A DNA stretch of 64,000 nucleotides from Monomorium pharaonis (lineage: Eukaryota > Arthropoda > Insecta > Hymenoptera > Formicidae): contig NC_050474.1 in the NCBI RefSeq assembly GCF_013373865.1, forward strand, positions 21,991,116-22,055,115, given 5' to 3'. The notes under the pieces were generated by a model. That model was not told where the DNA came from, did not search any database, and saw nothing but the letters and a program-made list of their open reading frames with translations. This document shows, one piece after another, positions 1 to 12,300 of the stretch; position 1 is the stretch's first letter, and each line of letters starts with the position of its first letter. A program made the position numbers and the translations under genes.

Positions 1-2480
1 GAGTAGAGAGATTCATCATTCAAAAGAAATTTAAAAAAATTTCTATTGAGAGATATGAAAAAGCAGCGAAGCAAACAGCATATGAGAGCGTACCGTTTAG
101 GATAAAACGGAATTAATAAAAAAATTTTTTTAATATATATTTTATAGAATGAGCTAAAAAAATAAGAACAATTTTCATAGAAGAAAAATGTTTCTAAGTG
201 AAGATAAGAATATTAATTATTTCACATTTTATTCAAAGTTATCGCGTGAATTGTTAGAAAGCGCGTTTCATTCAAGTCGTCGATATTTGTGCAATTTTCT
301 TCTTTACTTCTTTACTATATATATCGAAACTTTCAAACCTACATGTTCAGCGAAACTTACAAGCGAGGCAGGGAAAAATCCTTGCACAAAAGGATGCCTG
401 GTTGTTAAACTGGAAGTGACAACGATTTTTCTCGGATATGTCTTGTATAAAGCGGAACATGACCCCTTTTAGTTGGCGCGCGAGTCGGGCTATTAAGGGA
501 GAATGATCGATGATTTGCGCCATCCATTATATCCGGTGACCGGGAATGTAACCCAGAGGCGTTATTTGCACGAATAACGCTTTTGATGTTTTTTTTCATC
601 GTGTCGCATCACGAATGAGAGAATTTCAGAAGTGGACGCGTATTTTGCGAGGGTCGCTTAATTTTCGACAAAATATGAGACTTGAGTCTTAGCATTTTGT
701 CTCTCTATTTGACTGCCTCACAAATGCTGCCCTTATAAATATAATGCCAGTTATTTGCCAGATAATCCGTGAAGTATTAATTAAATGAAATATATCGTAA
801 TGTCACCCGTGACCGTTTTTTATGAGCAGTTTAATAATAGAAAATGTAATAAAAACGTATGATATAAAAGCGTTTCAAACCCTTTAATGTATACATATAC
901 GATCATTATTGTATTCAGTTGTTAAAGAGCAATAATCGACGAACGGAACGCAACCGCGGTATAACTCCCTTGAGATTACTATCCATCAAATTCGTACTCG
1001 ATATATTAAAGCGTTTATGCAATGTATCGAAAACTTGCAATTTGTATCAAGGTAATACAAAATTATTCTTTATATTCGAGAATAACTAGTACAAAATTTT
1101 TTACAAGTTGTTCCCTAAAGAGTTAATCAACTGTTACAAAAAAAATATTACGCTTTACGAAAAATGTCCGGAAAATGAAATGAGTGTAACCGCTTTGGCT
1201 CTCTATAGAAGTTCTACGAAAATCCGTGGAACGTTGTTTATCCCTCGTAACGTAAACTCGACTTCTAATAATACAAAGTTAATTCTAACAGGACGATGCC
1301 TATCGATCGGGGCTGTTATTACAGGATAATGATGGACATAATGCCGGCGGTGTCTACAGGGTATCCTCACACCGGATTGGCAAGCGCATAGGGTAGGGCG
1401 CAAAATACACCCTGCGCCCGTCGAAGTGGTGGCGGAGGATCAACGAGGAGTAAGAGGCATGCTACTCGAGGTACGAACCACATAATCAAGCCACGTCACA
1501 ATGGAATGTCGCTTATACGTGCGTACTCTCCGTATTGGCGCCTCGCGTCGTTGAATAGCAGATACCAACGCGTCGTGCATGATATCAGATATGGGACACT
1601 TATGCATGGAACCGCGGTTGATTATTGCTACGCAAAGAGCAATAATCGTTCTCACCCCTATCATAAATCCAAATCTCATCGAGTTGAGCTCGACGTTACT
1701 GCGAATGCTGAAGCGTATATTGATTACCGTTGTGCTCGAGCGTTGAATTTTCACGTAGATGAAATGGAACGCTCTTTACATTGAATTAGGTATCGATTAT
1801 CTCGATAATTACTATATATCTTAAAATCCGATGAAAGAGAAATATTCCATTATTCGTTTATTTGGAATTAGAATTTTTTTTAATTTATAAACAATATATT
1901 TTTTTTCTTTTAATACTCTGTACACATAATTTGACAATTTTATTCTGCAATTTTTTACATTATGAAAGTAATAAAAAGTAATTCAAAAGTATTGTTACTT
2001 ACCGTGTGTATAGAGTATTAAATATTTTATACATAAAGAAAATCTGTATTTTACCTAAGGAAATCAAAGACAGATGACATTAAATAAGGAATCTCTGAAG
2101 AGAGAGAATCTTTAAGACACGATCACGTACACGTAGAGCAGCATTCGTAGCCGATAGTGTGACGAAATTCAAGGAGAGACAATTTGTTTCGGCAAAGCTG
2201 AATTGCGTAAATAGTCTTGAGCGACTCATCTTACCCTCTCAGGGCGCTTAACTCCATCCTTCTGACATGTCAGGGAATCAAGGCACGAAAGAAAGGAAAG
2301 AATGAGGGAAAAACGTGGTACGAAGAGCACGCGAGAAGAAAGGAAAAGAAAGAGAAAGAGAGAAATCAGCAGAGGAGAAAGGACGGAGACAGAAAGTAGG
2401 GTCGACTGTAAAAGCAACAGGTGCCGACGTCTAGCTAGCAAGCAAGCAGCTCTTGCACCCCCGCTCTAGTTTTCATCCTT
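1..2480. other. Gene-free block with mixed composition
   Basis: No gene is recognised. The first 1.3 kb and 1.8-2.1 kb are AT-rich with homopolymer runs; 1.3-1.8 kb and 2.2-2.48 kb are richer in CpG. The stretch at 1506-1784 is open on the plus strand and 1440-1754 is open on the minus strand, so the openness carries little coding information. Purine-rich DNA at 2280-2400 gives a lysine/arginine/glutamate-only translation typical of low-complexity sequence. Confidence 0.6.
1620..1647. repeat. 10-bp perfect inverted repeat, part of a repeated 15-mer
   Basis: GATTATTGCT at 1620-1629 is matched by AGCAATAATC at 1638-1647 with an 8-base loop. The right arm lies inside AAAGAGCAATAATCG (1634-1648), which also occurs exactly at 906-920. 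Both places have ACCGCGG close by (about 954-960 and 1611-1617). Function unknown; it may be a remnant of a small duplication. Confidence 0.45.
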
Positions 2481-2541
2481 TCTCTCTCTCTCTCTCTTCC
2501 ATCTTCTCTTGCGCGTCCTCCTCCTCTCTCTCTCTCTCTCT
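2481..2541. repeat. Two short (CT)n tracts
   Basis: Pure TC runs at 2481-2496 and about 2524-2541 are separated by a pyrimidine-rich spacer. On the minus strand this is a GA-rich purine tract. It is one of many (CT)n/(GA)n loci in the window. Confidence 0.85.
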
Positions 2542-4583
2542 TTCTTTCCCTTCCACCTTGCTCTTCGTTCTTTTCCTCTCACTCTTCACTGCCGCGACTA
2601 CCCTCGAGCAGATCCCAGCGAGATAGCAAAAATGTTTAATGGGGTGAACTCGCCGGAAAATACCAGGCGACCCGCGTCTCCTCGTAGCACCACCCTGAAA
2701 ATGTCGTTTTCCTCGATCAGTTTCGCATTAACGTCCCGAGCCTGCTTATCGAGGGCCTTTTCGTGTTTAGTGAGGATCTTCCTTTAAAGGAGTGGTGTAT
2801 CTCGCCGCGCGAATTTCTTCCACGAGATCGGTGCTCACTGCATCGCGCGTAATTCTTGTACCGCGCGGCTGCATCGCCGAGCGTCGCGAAAGTGCGCGGG
2901 TTGACATTTTCCTTCGAGAAGATAAAAACGTAGAGGAAAGCGCATATATAAAGCGAGTATAAATTCTTTCTATCTCTTTTAGAATTATCTTCATATTTCT
3001 CACATATTTTCCACATTTAAAAATACTTTAATATATTAGCGCTTTAATGATAATAAGAGCTTTAAAAGAACGCCTAAGCGTTTTATTTTTTAATGTAAAA
3101 TTTACATTGAATTAACATAGAAGGAGAAGAGTTATAGAATTTTTTTGAACTTATGCCATTGTTATGCTAATTTATATCGTGTCAGAGATATCTGGATACC
3201 TCTGATAGCTATATATAAGCGATAGTTGGAGAGCGAAATTTGCGTAGCAACGAGAGATGTCTTCTTTCTCACGGAGGATCCCCGCAATAAATGCCAGGGG
3301 AACAAATGCAGCAATAAATGTTAAAGAGATCTCACTCGGTCCTGAGAATGCGGCTTTAAAGCGAAGAAAGCTCCTCACGGGCCGTGAAAGAATTCCGAGA
3401 GGGATCGAGATTACTTGGGTGGGTACGGAACTTCTGATGGGAATAAATGAAACGCATTAATAAGACCGCGAGTATTTCGCGTGCGGGGGTCTCCCGCATA
3501 ATAAAATTTATAGGATGTTTAAAAAATCGTCTGGCACTCCAAACTCTCGCTTCTGCGTTGCGTTTGCACTTGATTTTTATTAATTGTTGAAATTTTTGTC
3601 GCGGACGAAATCCCACGCAGGGTAGAAAAAATGATGACGCTCGCTGGCGATGTGACAGTAATCAGCCAGATTTCCGTTGCATAATTGCGTATTTTTTTTT
3701 AACACTAACGATACGCTATTTTATAATTATCATCTTGATAGAATTTCAATGGGAACCAATTAATTAATGAGAAAATTGATAATCACGGGATCAATTATAT
3801 CGCGAAATTATTATGCAACCGAGTGTATAGAATGTACTAAGCTTAATGAAATGACGTAAATCCGTCGTTAAATTAATTTACCACCAATCATACAATTTTG
3901 AATTTATATCCAAACTCCATCCAACGCCACGCGAATGGTGCTCGAAAATGCAGTGATTTATTGGAGATTTACTTTCGGTCGATGCGTAAACGGTTAGCCG
4001 TACTTTACCAATATAATTTGTCGAAGGTATAGTTTATAGCCGAACACTCAAATCCCTCCCTCTCTCCGAATGCTTTTCCCTTGTTATTAGATAAAATACA
4101 TTATAATGTGCATTTCTGTAATCCCGTCATTGATTAGCTTTGTCGCGCGGTACGGTTTCACAGTTCGTGTTTCTGCGTCGGTCGTTAAGCATCGTCGAGA
4201 GAGCGAGTCGTGCTTTGTGGTTCGCGATATTTGTACGCAGTTCGGATACTTTTCTTCGCCGACGTTCGTGCCCGAAAGGGTACGTTTCCTCGCGTGTATA
4301 TGTCGCGTATGTCAGAACGACACCCAGGAGCGGCAAATGGAGGGTTCGGCCACGTGCTCGAGAGCCTTTTGTAGCGTGGAAGGTGGTGGTCGGTGATTCG
4401 AATTTGGAGCAGCGGACTTTATCGTTGCTCCGCAACCGCACGAAATGCCGTCTAGTCCCGCCGTCGCGTATTAAACATTACCGAGAGGTCGTTTTACGAT
4501 CCCTTGAACATATCGTATTAATGTCGCTCTTGGTGCGGTCGCGCGCGCGCTGCGGCTTTACGTTGCCCGCTTCCAATTTAATG

Positions 4584-4586
<3 letters not shown>
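2542..4586. other. Gene-free block
   Basis: GC-moderate from 2.55 to 2.95 kb, AT-rich from 2.95 to 3.25 kb and 3.6 to 4.1 kb, then CpG-rich up to the microsatellite. A plus-strand frame at 4140-4727 is open for 195 codons, but its C-terminal third is only Ser/Leu alternation from the CT repeat and the rest resembles no family I know. I see no splice-site-bounded exon that I would defend. Confidence 0.55.

Positions 4587-4679
<93 letters not shown>
4587..4679. repeat. (CT)n microsatellite, 93 bp, uninterrupted
   Basis: Alternating C and T fill the whole interval with no interruption, about 46 units. The complementary strand is a pure (GA)n purine tract, a type known to be able to form triplex H-DNA. 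Its purity suggests it is young and polymorphic (inference). Confidence 0.97.
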
Positions 4680-4681
<2 letters not shown>

Positions 4682-6578
4682 CGCGAGATCTTGCCATTGT
4701 GCTGCTGCTGCATACGGAGAAGAGTAGCACTTGGTCGGCGCTCCAATGAATACTATTACGAATGCATGCGACAACGATCTTAATGACGAACGTCTACCGA
4801 ATCGAGCAACCTCATTCTCTTTCATAGCTTCCATTACTCGCGGTGAGATAAAACGTGAATTACACCTCGTATTTTAATTATAACAAGTAATCCGTTTTAA
4901 ATTATCACCGATAAGCATATAAAATGTAATATAGTAATAATAAATCAAGACATTTCTCTTTACCTCGCTCTCGCTCACTCGATTGATCGAAGAATGTCTT
5001 TCCTCAGATTCTTTATTTATATTATCTCAGAATTTTTTCAGAGTACAAAAGTAATTACATGATAAATTTTTCGTTGCTCTTTTTCTGCTAAACACGATCG
5101 TTACAGAAAAACAGCCGCCGCTGTTGCTTCTTGTAGTCTATCCCAAACGGGAAACGAATATAGAGGCGTCGTCGTAAAGAAACGCCGATGAAGGGGAACT
5201 CTCACTTCCTATGCTAATAGGGCGAGGTCTTCGCTGTGTTCATAAAGACGATGGCGCACTTCTCCTGCGCGAAATAAGACCATTGCGGCTGCAGCGCGGA
5301 ACGAGGGAAAGAGAAAGGGAAAGGGCGAGGGGTTGTTATGCCCGCGGCATCTGCCACCGCTGTATCCGATATACGATATTTTCCTCGCCGAAAGTATGCG
5401 CCGCCCGTGCGATCGACGCGAAGTGATGAAAAAGCCGAATTTTCGCTTCGAGTTACTTTTCTTACGAGTTTGTAAGTTAATTTTCTATACTGCTGTCGCA
5501 ACTAAAATCTCTCTATATATAATAATTTGTAATTAATTAACTCTAAAGTGTATAAAATGGCTCGCATTTCCATATCAAGCTTGTGCTTGATATTAAGCTC
5601 TCTGTGTAAAACTTGATTAAAACTTTCGAGCGAATAATGTATAGCACCTTTGTGAAACGTTGTCCTAAACATCACAATTTCTCATTACATTCAACAGGAA
5701 ATATCAAGCAGTGTTGCATTTGATTAGAGTATTGATAGCTCAAGGCAACTCTAAATGCTTCTGCACGACGAATATCCAAACCGGTTCACGCTATTGCGCC
5801 ACACAAATGAGATAACGTATGTCGACGTGACGATGCGATAATTGTACATGACAATGCAGTAAAATTTAGTTCGCATAAACGCACCGCATTTGGATTTATC
5901 GAACGCATGACAAATGAACGCATTGTCTGTAGTCAACATCACCTACGATAATGCGCTTTAGTTGGTGACGTCATGTGTGATGAGCTCAACTAATTATGGA
6001 GGTTTATTTTCGTTGCGCTCGGTATTGGGATAGTAAGTATCAGCGCGATTGAAACGGCACCAGCACACGAAGTGCACGTAGAGACAGCAGGCGTTCCCGC
6101 GGAAGATCGGCTTGATTCCGCCCCGATCGAGCGAATTCAAGCGAAAGGCGAACGTCGTATCGAATCCCCCGGCGATGTTACGTGTCTGATTTAATGTTTG
6201 GGGACTCGATGTCGCGGGCTGCCTGGTGTTTCGGTAAACGTTTTATCCACGGCGGTCTGACGCTGATAGGATTTCAGACTGACTTCTCTCTCTCCTTTTT
6301 TCCTCTCTCTCTCTCTGTATTTTGCGCGCACGGTTTCCACCGAGAGAATTCGCAGACACGGAAATGGAGAGACAGAGTTTACTAGAGACGAGACGTGAAA
6401 ACGTTTTCCTGGACGATCTTTCTGCGCGAAACGTGCAGAGAAAGGAAGCTTTGATCGCGCCATTCTACTCGTATCGTTCGTACTCGAATTAATCCCGAGA
6501 CCGAGAATAACGGAAGCGTTTTCGCAAAAATTAGAAGCGCACAGCGGATCGATGACATGTTAACAATATAACATAATG
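4680..6578. other. Gene-free block
   Basis: AT-rich at 4.85-5.08 kb and 5.5-5.7 kb, CpG-rich at 5.1-5.45 kb and 6.0-6.5 kb. Short CT-rich tracts occur around 6285-6315. Open frames of 60-95 codons overlap each other on both strands and look random. Confidence 0.55.
5572..5593. repeat. Perfect 9-bp hairpin
   Basis: ATATCAAGC at 5572-5580 is followed by the loop TTGT and GCTTGATAT at 5585-5593, a perfect 9-bp inverted repeat with a 4-base loop. AATATCAAGC recurs near 5700. No flanking structure suggests a microRNA precursor or terminator. Confidence 0.6.
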
Positions 6579-6878
6579 TCACGCAGGTTCGTCACGATAA
6601 CACGGGCATTGATACGTTGTATAATACGTTATGTCGAACGCGATCGGCGGTCCGAAATAGGAACGAGCGGTGAATTTCGGGTGCACGCCATAAGCCGAGT
6701 GATCAATATCCGAAGATACCAATGCAGTCCCCGCAGCAGTCTCGTAAACCGTGACACGCGTAAAGGAAACATCAATTATCAGTCGTATGTAAATTAACTC
6801 GCCGATGGGGATAACGCTGTCCTCTTCCACGGCAAATAGAATCGTCACTTTCCTTTCGCGCAGCCCGAAATCGTAAAT
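6579..6878 (-). CDS. Weak candidate terminal coding exon, product unknown
   Basis: On the minus strand a frame stays open from about 6959 to a TGA at 6579-6581. It has no ATG, so it could only be coding if spliced in. A possible acceptor, CGGGCAG just before 6878, follows a moderately pyrimidine-rich stretch and would give a phase-0 exon of 99 codons plus stop. The translation is balanced and acidic/aliphatic (for example ILFAVEEDSVIPIGELIY), and many codons begin with G. I recognise no domain. Against it: no partner exon is identified, and a 73-codon frame overlaps on the plus strand. Confidence 0.14.
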   Translation of the reverse strand: MYDFGLRERKVTILFAVEEDSVIPIGELIYIRLIIDVSFTRVTVYETAAGTALVSSDIDHSAYGVHPKFTARSYFGPPIAFDITYYTTYQCPCYRDEPA

Positions 6879-6959
6879 CTGCCCGATTGTTTCGTCGACG
6901 GAGAGAGACAGGGACACGAGTGAAAAGGGATGGAACAGAGAGGTAGACTGTTCGAGCAC

Positions 6960-8776
6960 GGTCGAGCGGTTATAGTTTGCAGGTTGTCTGTTGCTGTAGG
7001 ACCAATTCCGGCCGTGCGATAATCAAATCTAATCCCTGGAAGCTTCGGTGGGTTAACTGGTAACCAATGTTACATCGGCTTATACCGTACGGAAGACGGA
7101 GGAGTGAGGGAGGGAGGGAGTGCGAGGACGGTGTATACGGAGTGGCGCATAGATTTCAAAATATCGGATTTCGTATGCAGCTCCCGATCCATAGCCTCCG
7201 GGGGCTCAGGAGCGATATCTATTTAAGGTCGATTCGAAGAACCATAGGGGAACTATACGTGGATATCTGAATTAAGATATCGATGTCGTATCTTTCTTCC
7301 TCTCTCAGTCTCTCCATCTCTCTCTCTCTCTCTCTTTTTCTCGAAGCACTTTCCAGGACCATCCATCAACGGGTCTGTCACGTTCCGTTTTACAAACGCT
7401 TCTTTTAAACGAAATATTCCGTGTCTATTAAAGCAAATCGATTTGTACGCTCGCGCGGCAACGCGACGTCGAGTATGATTCTACATTTAGGATCGTTCAG
7501 TTATTTTTCGATTGCACATTTTTTTTCGATAGAATTCTAATCATTCACGTGTATAATTATGCTTCTAATCTATAAACAAAATCCGAAGTTATAGAGTTAC
7601 TATTCTTTATTAATTCGAGCGAAATGCTAATTTTCAATCTCGTCGTTACCCCATTTATCCGATAATCGATACGGTAAATCGGGACTGGTATCTCGTCGAG
7701 GAAACGAGAGATGAAGTGGCCGTCTAATCAACGCCAATTTAAAAATCCCTGTCACGTTGCTCGATATCTCCGGTCATTTCTTTTCGGGTACGGCGCGTTA
7801 GAAGTACGGGAAACGGCAGGGGGTTCCGAGGGTAGAGGGTAAAAGAGAAGAGTTAGGAGAAACGTGCCGTACCGTGAAGAGCATCATGCGCAATCTTGTA
7901 TGCAAATCGGAGAAGAAGGACGAGGTAGTGTCGGACGGCGTGGCGGCACGACAGCGGGGGGAGGGAAAAGGAGAGGGATGAGAGGGCACGTGAGGCAAGT
8001 ACTTTAAGAAAAATTTGTTCCCTCAAGATTTCTATATGCAAATGCGACACTGCCGGCGCACTCTCCACGGCTCTTCACGGTTCGGCTCAGCTCAGCTTGG
8101 CTCAGCTCGGCTCGGCTCGCGCTCCGATTTGCATTTCGCGCTCTCTTCACATTCATGCTTTCCGCCCGCCGGCGCGGTGTCGCCCGCGTTTTATTAATGA
8201 TCCGTAAGTGTCGGCCGGAAGCACGGGCCAAGCACGAATGAACGAGGCAGGGTGACCAGTGGTGGATGGACGAGAGAATGACGAGGCAAACGGGCGGAGG
8301 CGCCGCGGTGCTCTAATTACCATTAACCCATTAGGACGCATAATTTGCCTAATCGGGCCACCGGTGTGTATTACGTCGCTTTATTTGAGATAGGTTTACC
8401 TCGGCGCGGAATGTTTTGTATAATATTAGTTTACACAGTCGTGTGGGCCGGGCGGCGAGGTAGCGCCGTTGCATGTTAACGTGGCGTTATGTGGGATTAC
8501 ATACTTCGGGCTTGATGCGTTTTCTTCGTATCGTTTAACAAGATCGCGTACGGAAATTCCTCACAAAATTGATCACTTGCGAGCTTAAATAAAGTCCTCG
8601 GAGTAAAATAACGATCGCAGGATTTATATCTACGAATCATATTTCTTTTGTCATCAAAAAGATAAATAAAACTGACAGAGAAAGAGAGGGGAGTAACTTA
8701 TATTTTTATCTTTAGCCGATACTCTTGTGCGCGTTGCTATAATCTTTTATGATGCGATGGCGTCTATTGAAACTTT
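6960..8776. other. GC-rich, CpG-rich gene-free block
   Basis: Mostly GC-rich, with three GGG tracts separated by single A at 7108-7118, a CT run at about 7316-7335, an AT-richer patch at 7.4-7.68 kb, and a homogeneous CpG-rich stretch at 8.29-8.53 kb with TAATTA-type homeodomain-like sites (for example around 8310-8350). The last could be a conserved non-coding element, but nothing within this sequence proves conservation. Confidence 0.5.
8081..8125. repeat. Imperfect pentanucleotide repeat (GGCTC/AGCTC)
   Basis: About eight pentamer units of the form GGCTC, AGCTC or TGGCTC run in tandem with a few substitutions. It is an imperfect minisatellite-like tract with a 5-bp period and 10-bp higher-order alternation in part. 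Confidence 0.7.
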
Positions 8777-8985
8777 TAACTCCACAGTGCTACTGTGGAT
8801 GAATTTTCAACCAGAGGCTAATTCAAGTATTTGCTTTTAAATAGCAGCGCTAGGGAATTTGCGGTTCCATCTATTCTTCTCTTTAGTATGCCTCTAGTAC
8901 GTAATTACTGATGTAATGTTAGATGTGCACTACGTTCTTTACGACTTCCAACAGCTGGATGAATATTCACCCGAAGTAGTAAGTA
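8777..8985. mobile_element. MITE-like element, copy 1 (about 209 bp)
   Basis: The two ends are inverted relatives: read inward, the left end has CTACTGTGGATGAATTTTCA (8790-8809) and the right end, from the minus strand, CTACTTCGGGTGAATATTCA (8978-8959). The outermost plausible bases are TA at 8777-8778 and 8984-8985, as expected for a TA target duplication. The segment 8787-8853, reverse-complemented, aligns with 38562-38625 at about 54 of 64 columns plus one 3-base gap, so it is a genuine dispersed repeat. It contains no open frame for a transposase, hence non-autonomous. CCACAGT and ACTGTGG form a small hairpin at 8782-8798. The Tc1/mariner-like assignment is inference from the TA flanks only. 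Confidence 0.55.
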
Positions 8986-9347
8986 GATCTTAGAAAATAA
9001 TTTTGAGTAAAATAAAGTAATATATAATTATTATACATCAAAATTTAGTTATTTTATATAAAAATAGTGAATTTTCAGAGTAACATTAACATTAGAAAAA
9101 ATAGTAGCACTCTATTCGATTGTCAAATTATATTCACGAAAATATGATTGACAACAAATTTACAAAATATATTATTTATGGTGGTAATACCAAAAGTGAA
9201 TAAATTGGAAGAAATTGTACCGTTTCCAAACTTCGTTCTTGATAACTCTTAGCTGTCGTGTTTTGCGGCATAAATTCTCGGCGATAGCGTTCGATCGTCG
9301 TGTGCAAGAACACAAGAACAGGCAGGAAGAGAAGCATCACATTTTCT

Positions 9348-9371
9348 CGTCGCCGTCGTCGTCGTCGTCGT
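9348..9371. repeat. (GTC)n trinucleotide repeat
   Basis: Eight units of GTC/CGT with one GCC interruption near 9351. The complement reads (GAC)n, the same motif class as the longer tract at 53266-53304. Confidence 0.8.
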
Positions 9372-9700
9372 GGTCGGGCGCAGGGAAATGTCAAGAAAAA
9401 CAGTGTCGTCGGGGAATAGCCTACTTGAATCGGTATCGACGCGAGGTAAATTACGTACGCGTACACGAGGGAGAAAGACGAAAGGAGAATTAAGAGGAAG
9501 CCACACGCGCAGGAAAACAGCAAAGAAAAACAAAGAAGAAAAAGAAACGACGGAAGAAATGGGAAACGAAACGTACGGCGAATAATGCGATTTCTTTTTC
9601 GATAGGTGAAAGAAAAGGAGAGGGAAACGAGAAGGAGGGGTGCGCGTGAAAAAGTTCGTCTTGTCTCATCTCTCATTCCCGTTCGTCTTTCTCGTGCGCG

Positions 9701-9713
9701 TTTTTTTTTTTTT
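9701..9713. repeat. T13 homopolymer
   Basis: Thirteen consecutive T within a pyrimidine-rich context, directly after CTCGTGCGCG. No target duplication or element body is seen upstream, so it is not called a retroposon tail. Confidence 0.85.
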
Positions 9714-10664
9714 CATTTTTATCTTACGTCGCTTTGCCAAAGAACAGATTAAACCATGGCTACAGTTACTTCGTTTATCAGTTTGCCCGAAATTGTTCCA
9801 TTGAATTACATAATCGCGCGATTTTGATTGAATCAATCAATTCATCTCGGAGATACGAGCGATACAGAGTTATCTTTCGATGAGCGTTTGGTCAATCATC
9901 TCGTAATATTTTACATCGCGCGTTGCTCATTCGTTTCTCGCCGTTGCATCGATCTTGCACGCGAGCGCGCCTTTACTACCCCGTCGAGATTAAAGAGAAA
10001 TCGTGGAAAAAAGGAACACGCGCTAGAAGCATTTATTTCGAGAACCCGCACTTAACGGGAGTAAGGCCAGAATTAGAGACGATTTCGCTCCGACTCAGAA
10101 GTCTTTCGCAGGCCGAATGCGATTTGCAGTAGGAGAATAAACCGCTACTTTACCATTTTGGAAAACGAACTTTCTCGGGCAAAATTACGCCACCGTAAGC
10201 CGTTGTCGCGTTGTTATACATACTGTTCAAAATTTTATCCCGATTTGATGGATTTAAGGATCATCAGATTTTTCAAAGCGTATAAAGTCTCTGACGGGGC
10301 TTCGCGGGGCGCCTCGTGGTTAACACCTCGAGATTTAGGAGACAACAACGTAATCGCAAACGACATTATGCAACTCGAGAGATGTAGCCGCAGTCTGTCC
10401 AAGCCAGACTTCAGCCCCTCGAGCAACTCGGTTGGATGGTGGAACGCAAGTTTCTTCGTGGTAATTTGGCGTGCCAGACGCGACAAGACGGACAGCTTGC
10501 AAAGCCACGCGGCGACGACAGCGGCGCGAGTGAGTTTAATTAGGAGTAAAAATCGAGTTTGCCCGATCGGCGTCGAGATTGTCGCTCGGCGAAACGAGAT
10601 CTTGCGATTATTAGATTTCCGCTGGCTGCATCTGCCGTCGCCACCCGTCCTCACCAAGGAGGCA

Positions 10665-10706
10665 GGGGGGAGGGGTGGCCAGGCAGGCGGGACGGTCCCA
10701 GGAGGG
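10665..10706 (+). other. G-rich patch, weak quadruplex potential
   Basis: G tracts at 10665-10670, 10672-10675, 10689-10691 and 10704-10706 on the plus strand. The third and fourth tracts are 12-13 bases from their neighbours, so a stable quadruplex is possible but not typical. Confidence 0.35.
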
Positions 10707-12300
10707 TTGTCTGGCTAAACAGTCCACGGACTGCGATCTGAGAGAAAAGGGCGACCGAAGGAGGAGGGAGAGCTGGGGAAACTATTTCTCTTGCCTCTCC
10801 GGCATGCCGGTTGTGATTTGAATACATCCAGTTAGCGGCGCGTGCCTCGAATGCCGGATCCACGACGGAAACGCTTAAAGGAGCCACTCGTTACTTCGTT
10901 CGTGCGATATTAGCCACCGTTCACGTCGCCGTAGTCGTCGTTCCCGTCCCTCTCGTCGTAGTCGCTACGATTAGCCCCCGCCATTCGAAACTTTATTGGA
11001 CATGTATTGACGAACTCCCGGCGTTTTATTCCCCGACGTTAGTAGTAGCAAAGTGTTCCGGGTTAATTGCGAGCTGTTGAATAATTTGCTACACACACGC
11101 AGTACACGCATACCGTGTCCCCGGCGCGTTTGTTTCCGTCGATCAGCCAGACATGTAAGCTGGAAACTGTAAATCTGCCAATCCTCAACTTGGTTCTTGC
11201 AGTCTCGATGAAACTTGTTCGAGTTTCGGATATCGGAAGAGAATTGTGCCGTTGAAAGAAGTAAGCACTGTTAAAAGTGCCGTTGCTTCGCGATAATTAA
11301 TCATTGGGATCAGTTTAACCGGCATTGAAACAAGGCCCGTTTGAACTCGGCGTCGCGCAATAAATTTTCTCTTGTCTAAATTGTGTAAAAAGGTAATGTA
11401 ACGGTCGCCAAAAATTTAATAAAAATTTCACCTCACCTTTGTGACGACACGTCTTTTTGCACGATAATGAAATTTTCCGGCGAACTCCATTTAGTATGCG
11501 CGTATACAATTTCGAATTTGGTTTAGCCCGATAGATGCAAAACTGCGCGAAATAAACTCGCTTAAAAATGTTATTTGAATTTCCGCGAAAAAACTATCTT
11601 GAAATGAAAAGCCTTCGATGTGGTAAATGAAAATTGTAGCGTGGCAATTAAAGCTGGATATTCGTCGTATTACGGTCCCTTTGCCCCTCGCTTTTTCGCA
11701 TCGCATTATTTTAACGTCGCTGCAATCACGGGGATTGTTTAAAAATTGAAGAGAGGTCAGTGTGCGAGGGGCCGTTGTTTGACGTCCACCTTTCAAAGGC
11801 AACACGAGTGTACTTTAGCTTGCATATATAGCTTCATAAATGACGCCAAAATAGTTTGCAACAGCAATTTATCTTACAACGAGGTAACACAGGTTCCCAA
11901 CGAGATAACACCTCCCACCGCTCCGACTTGCATTATCTCAAACTCGTCTTAAGGGATCGTTCAGAATGATACATCAAGCGCAGAGTCACGGTATTTAATA
12001 CGTGTTCGCGTCTCGGGTAACCGAAATGGAAAGTGTATCTGTCAGTTCTTCCCAAGATCCCGAATTTGGAGAAAAATGACGTTTCGCGCATTGGCGCGTG
12101 TTTATTTATGCTAATGTTTGTCGAAGTCTTTGGTTCTCGTAATTCTCGGTCTTAATGGATCAGTTTTATGCGGCTGCGGCGGGCAATAACGTGGAATTAA
12201 ACCGCGGTATCCTATGTCGTAATCGATGTTATCTCGTGCTTAACTCAGCTCGATAGCATAATAACCGGTCGTGCTTTTACATTATTTTAAGCAGGAGAGC

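Larger units (their letters stand above)
8986..12300. other. Gene-free block with overlapping random frames
   Basis: AT-rich to 9.19 kb, then CpG-rich. The longest frames are 166 codons (minus, 9176-9676), 186 codons (plus, 10158-10718) and 140 codons (minus, 10235-10657). The last two lie on the same DNA in opposite senses and neither has recognisable motifs, so they are treated as chance. The region holds a (GTC)n run, a T13 run and a G-rich patch, annotated separately. Confidence 0.5.

Noticed and set aside
4140..4834. Long plus and minus frames of 118-195 codons around 4.1-4.8 kb
   Set aside because: Both owe much of their length to the stop-free CT/GA repeat (Ser-Leu or Arg-Glu alternation) and have no recognised domain.
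9701..9713. T13 run considered as the tail of a minus-strand retroposon
   Set aside because: No element body or target-site duplication could be seen around it.
10158..10718. 186-codon plus frame and 140-codon minus frame on the same DNA
   Set aside because: Both strands are open at once in CpG-rich DNA, the translations resemble nothing I know, and the plus frame ends in a G-rich low-complexity tail.
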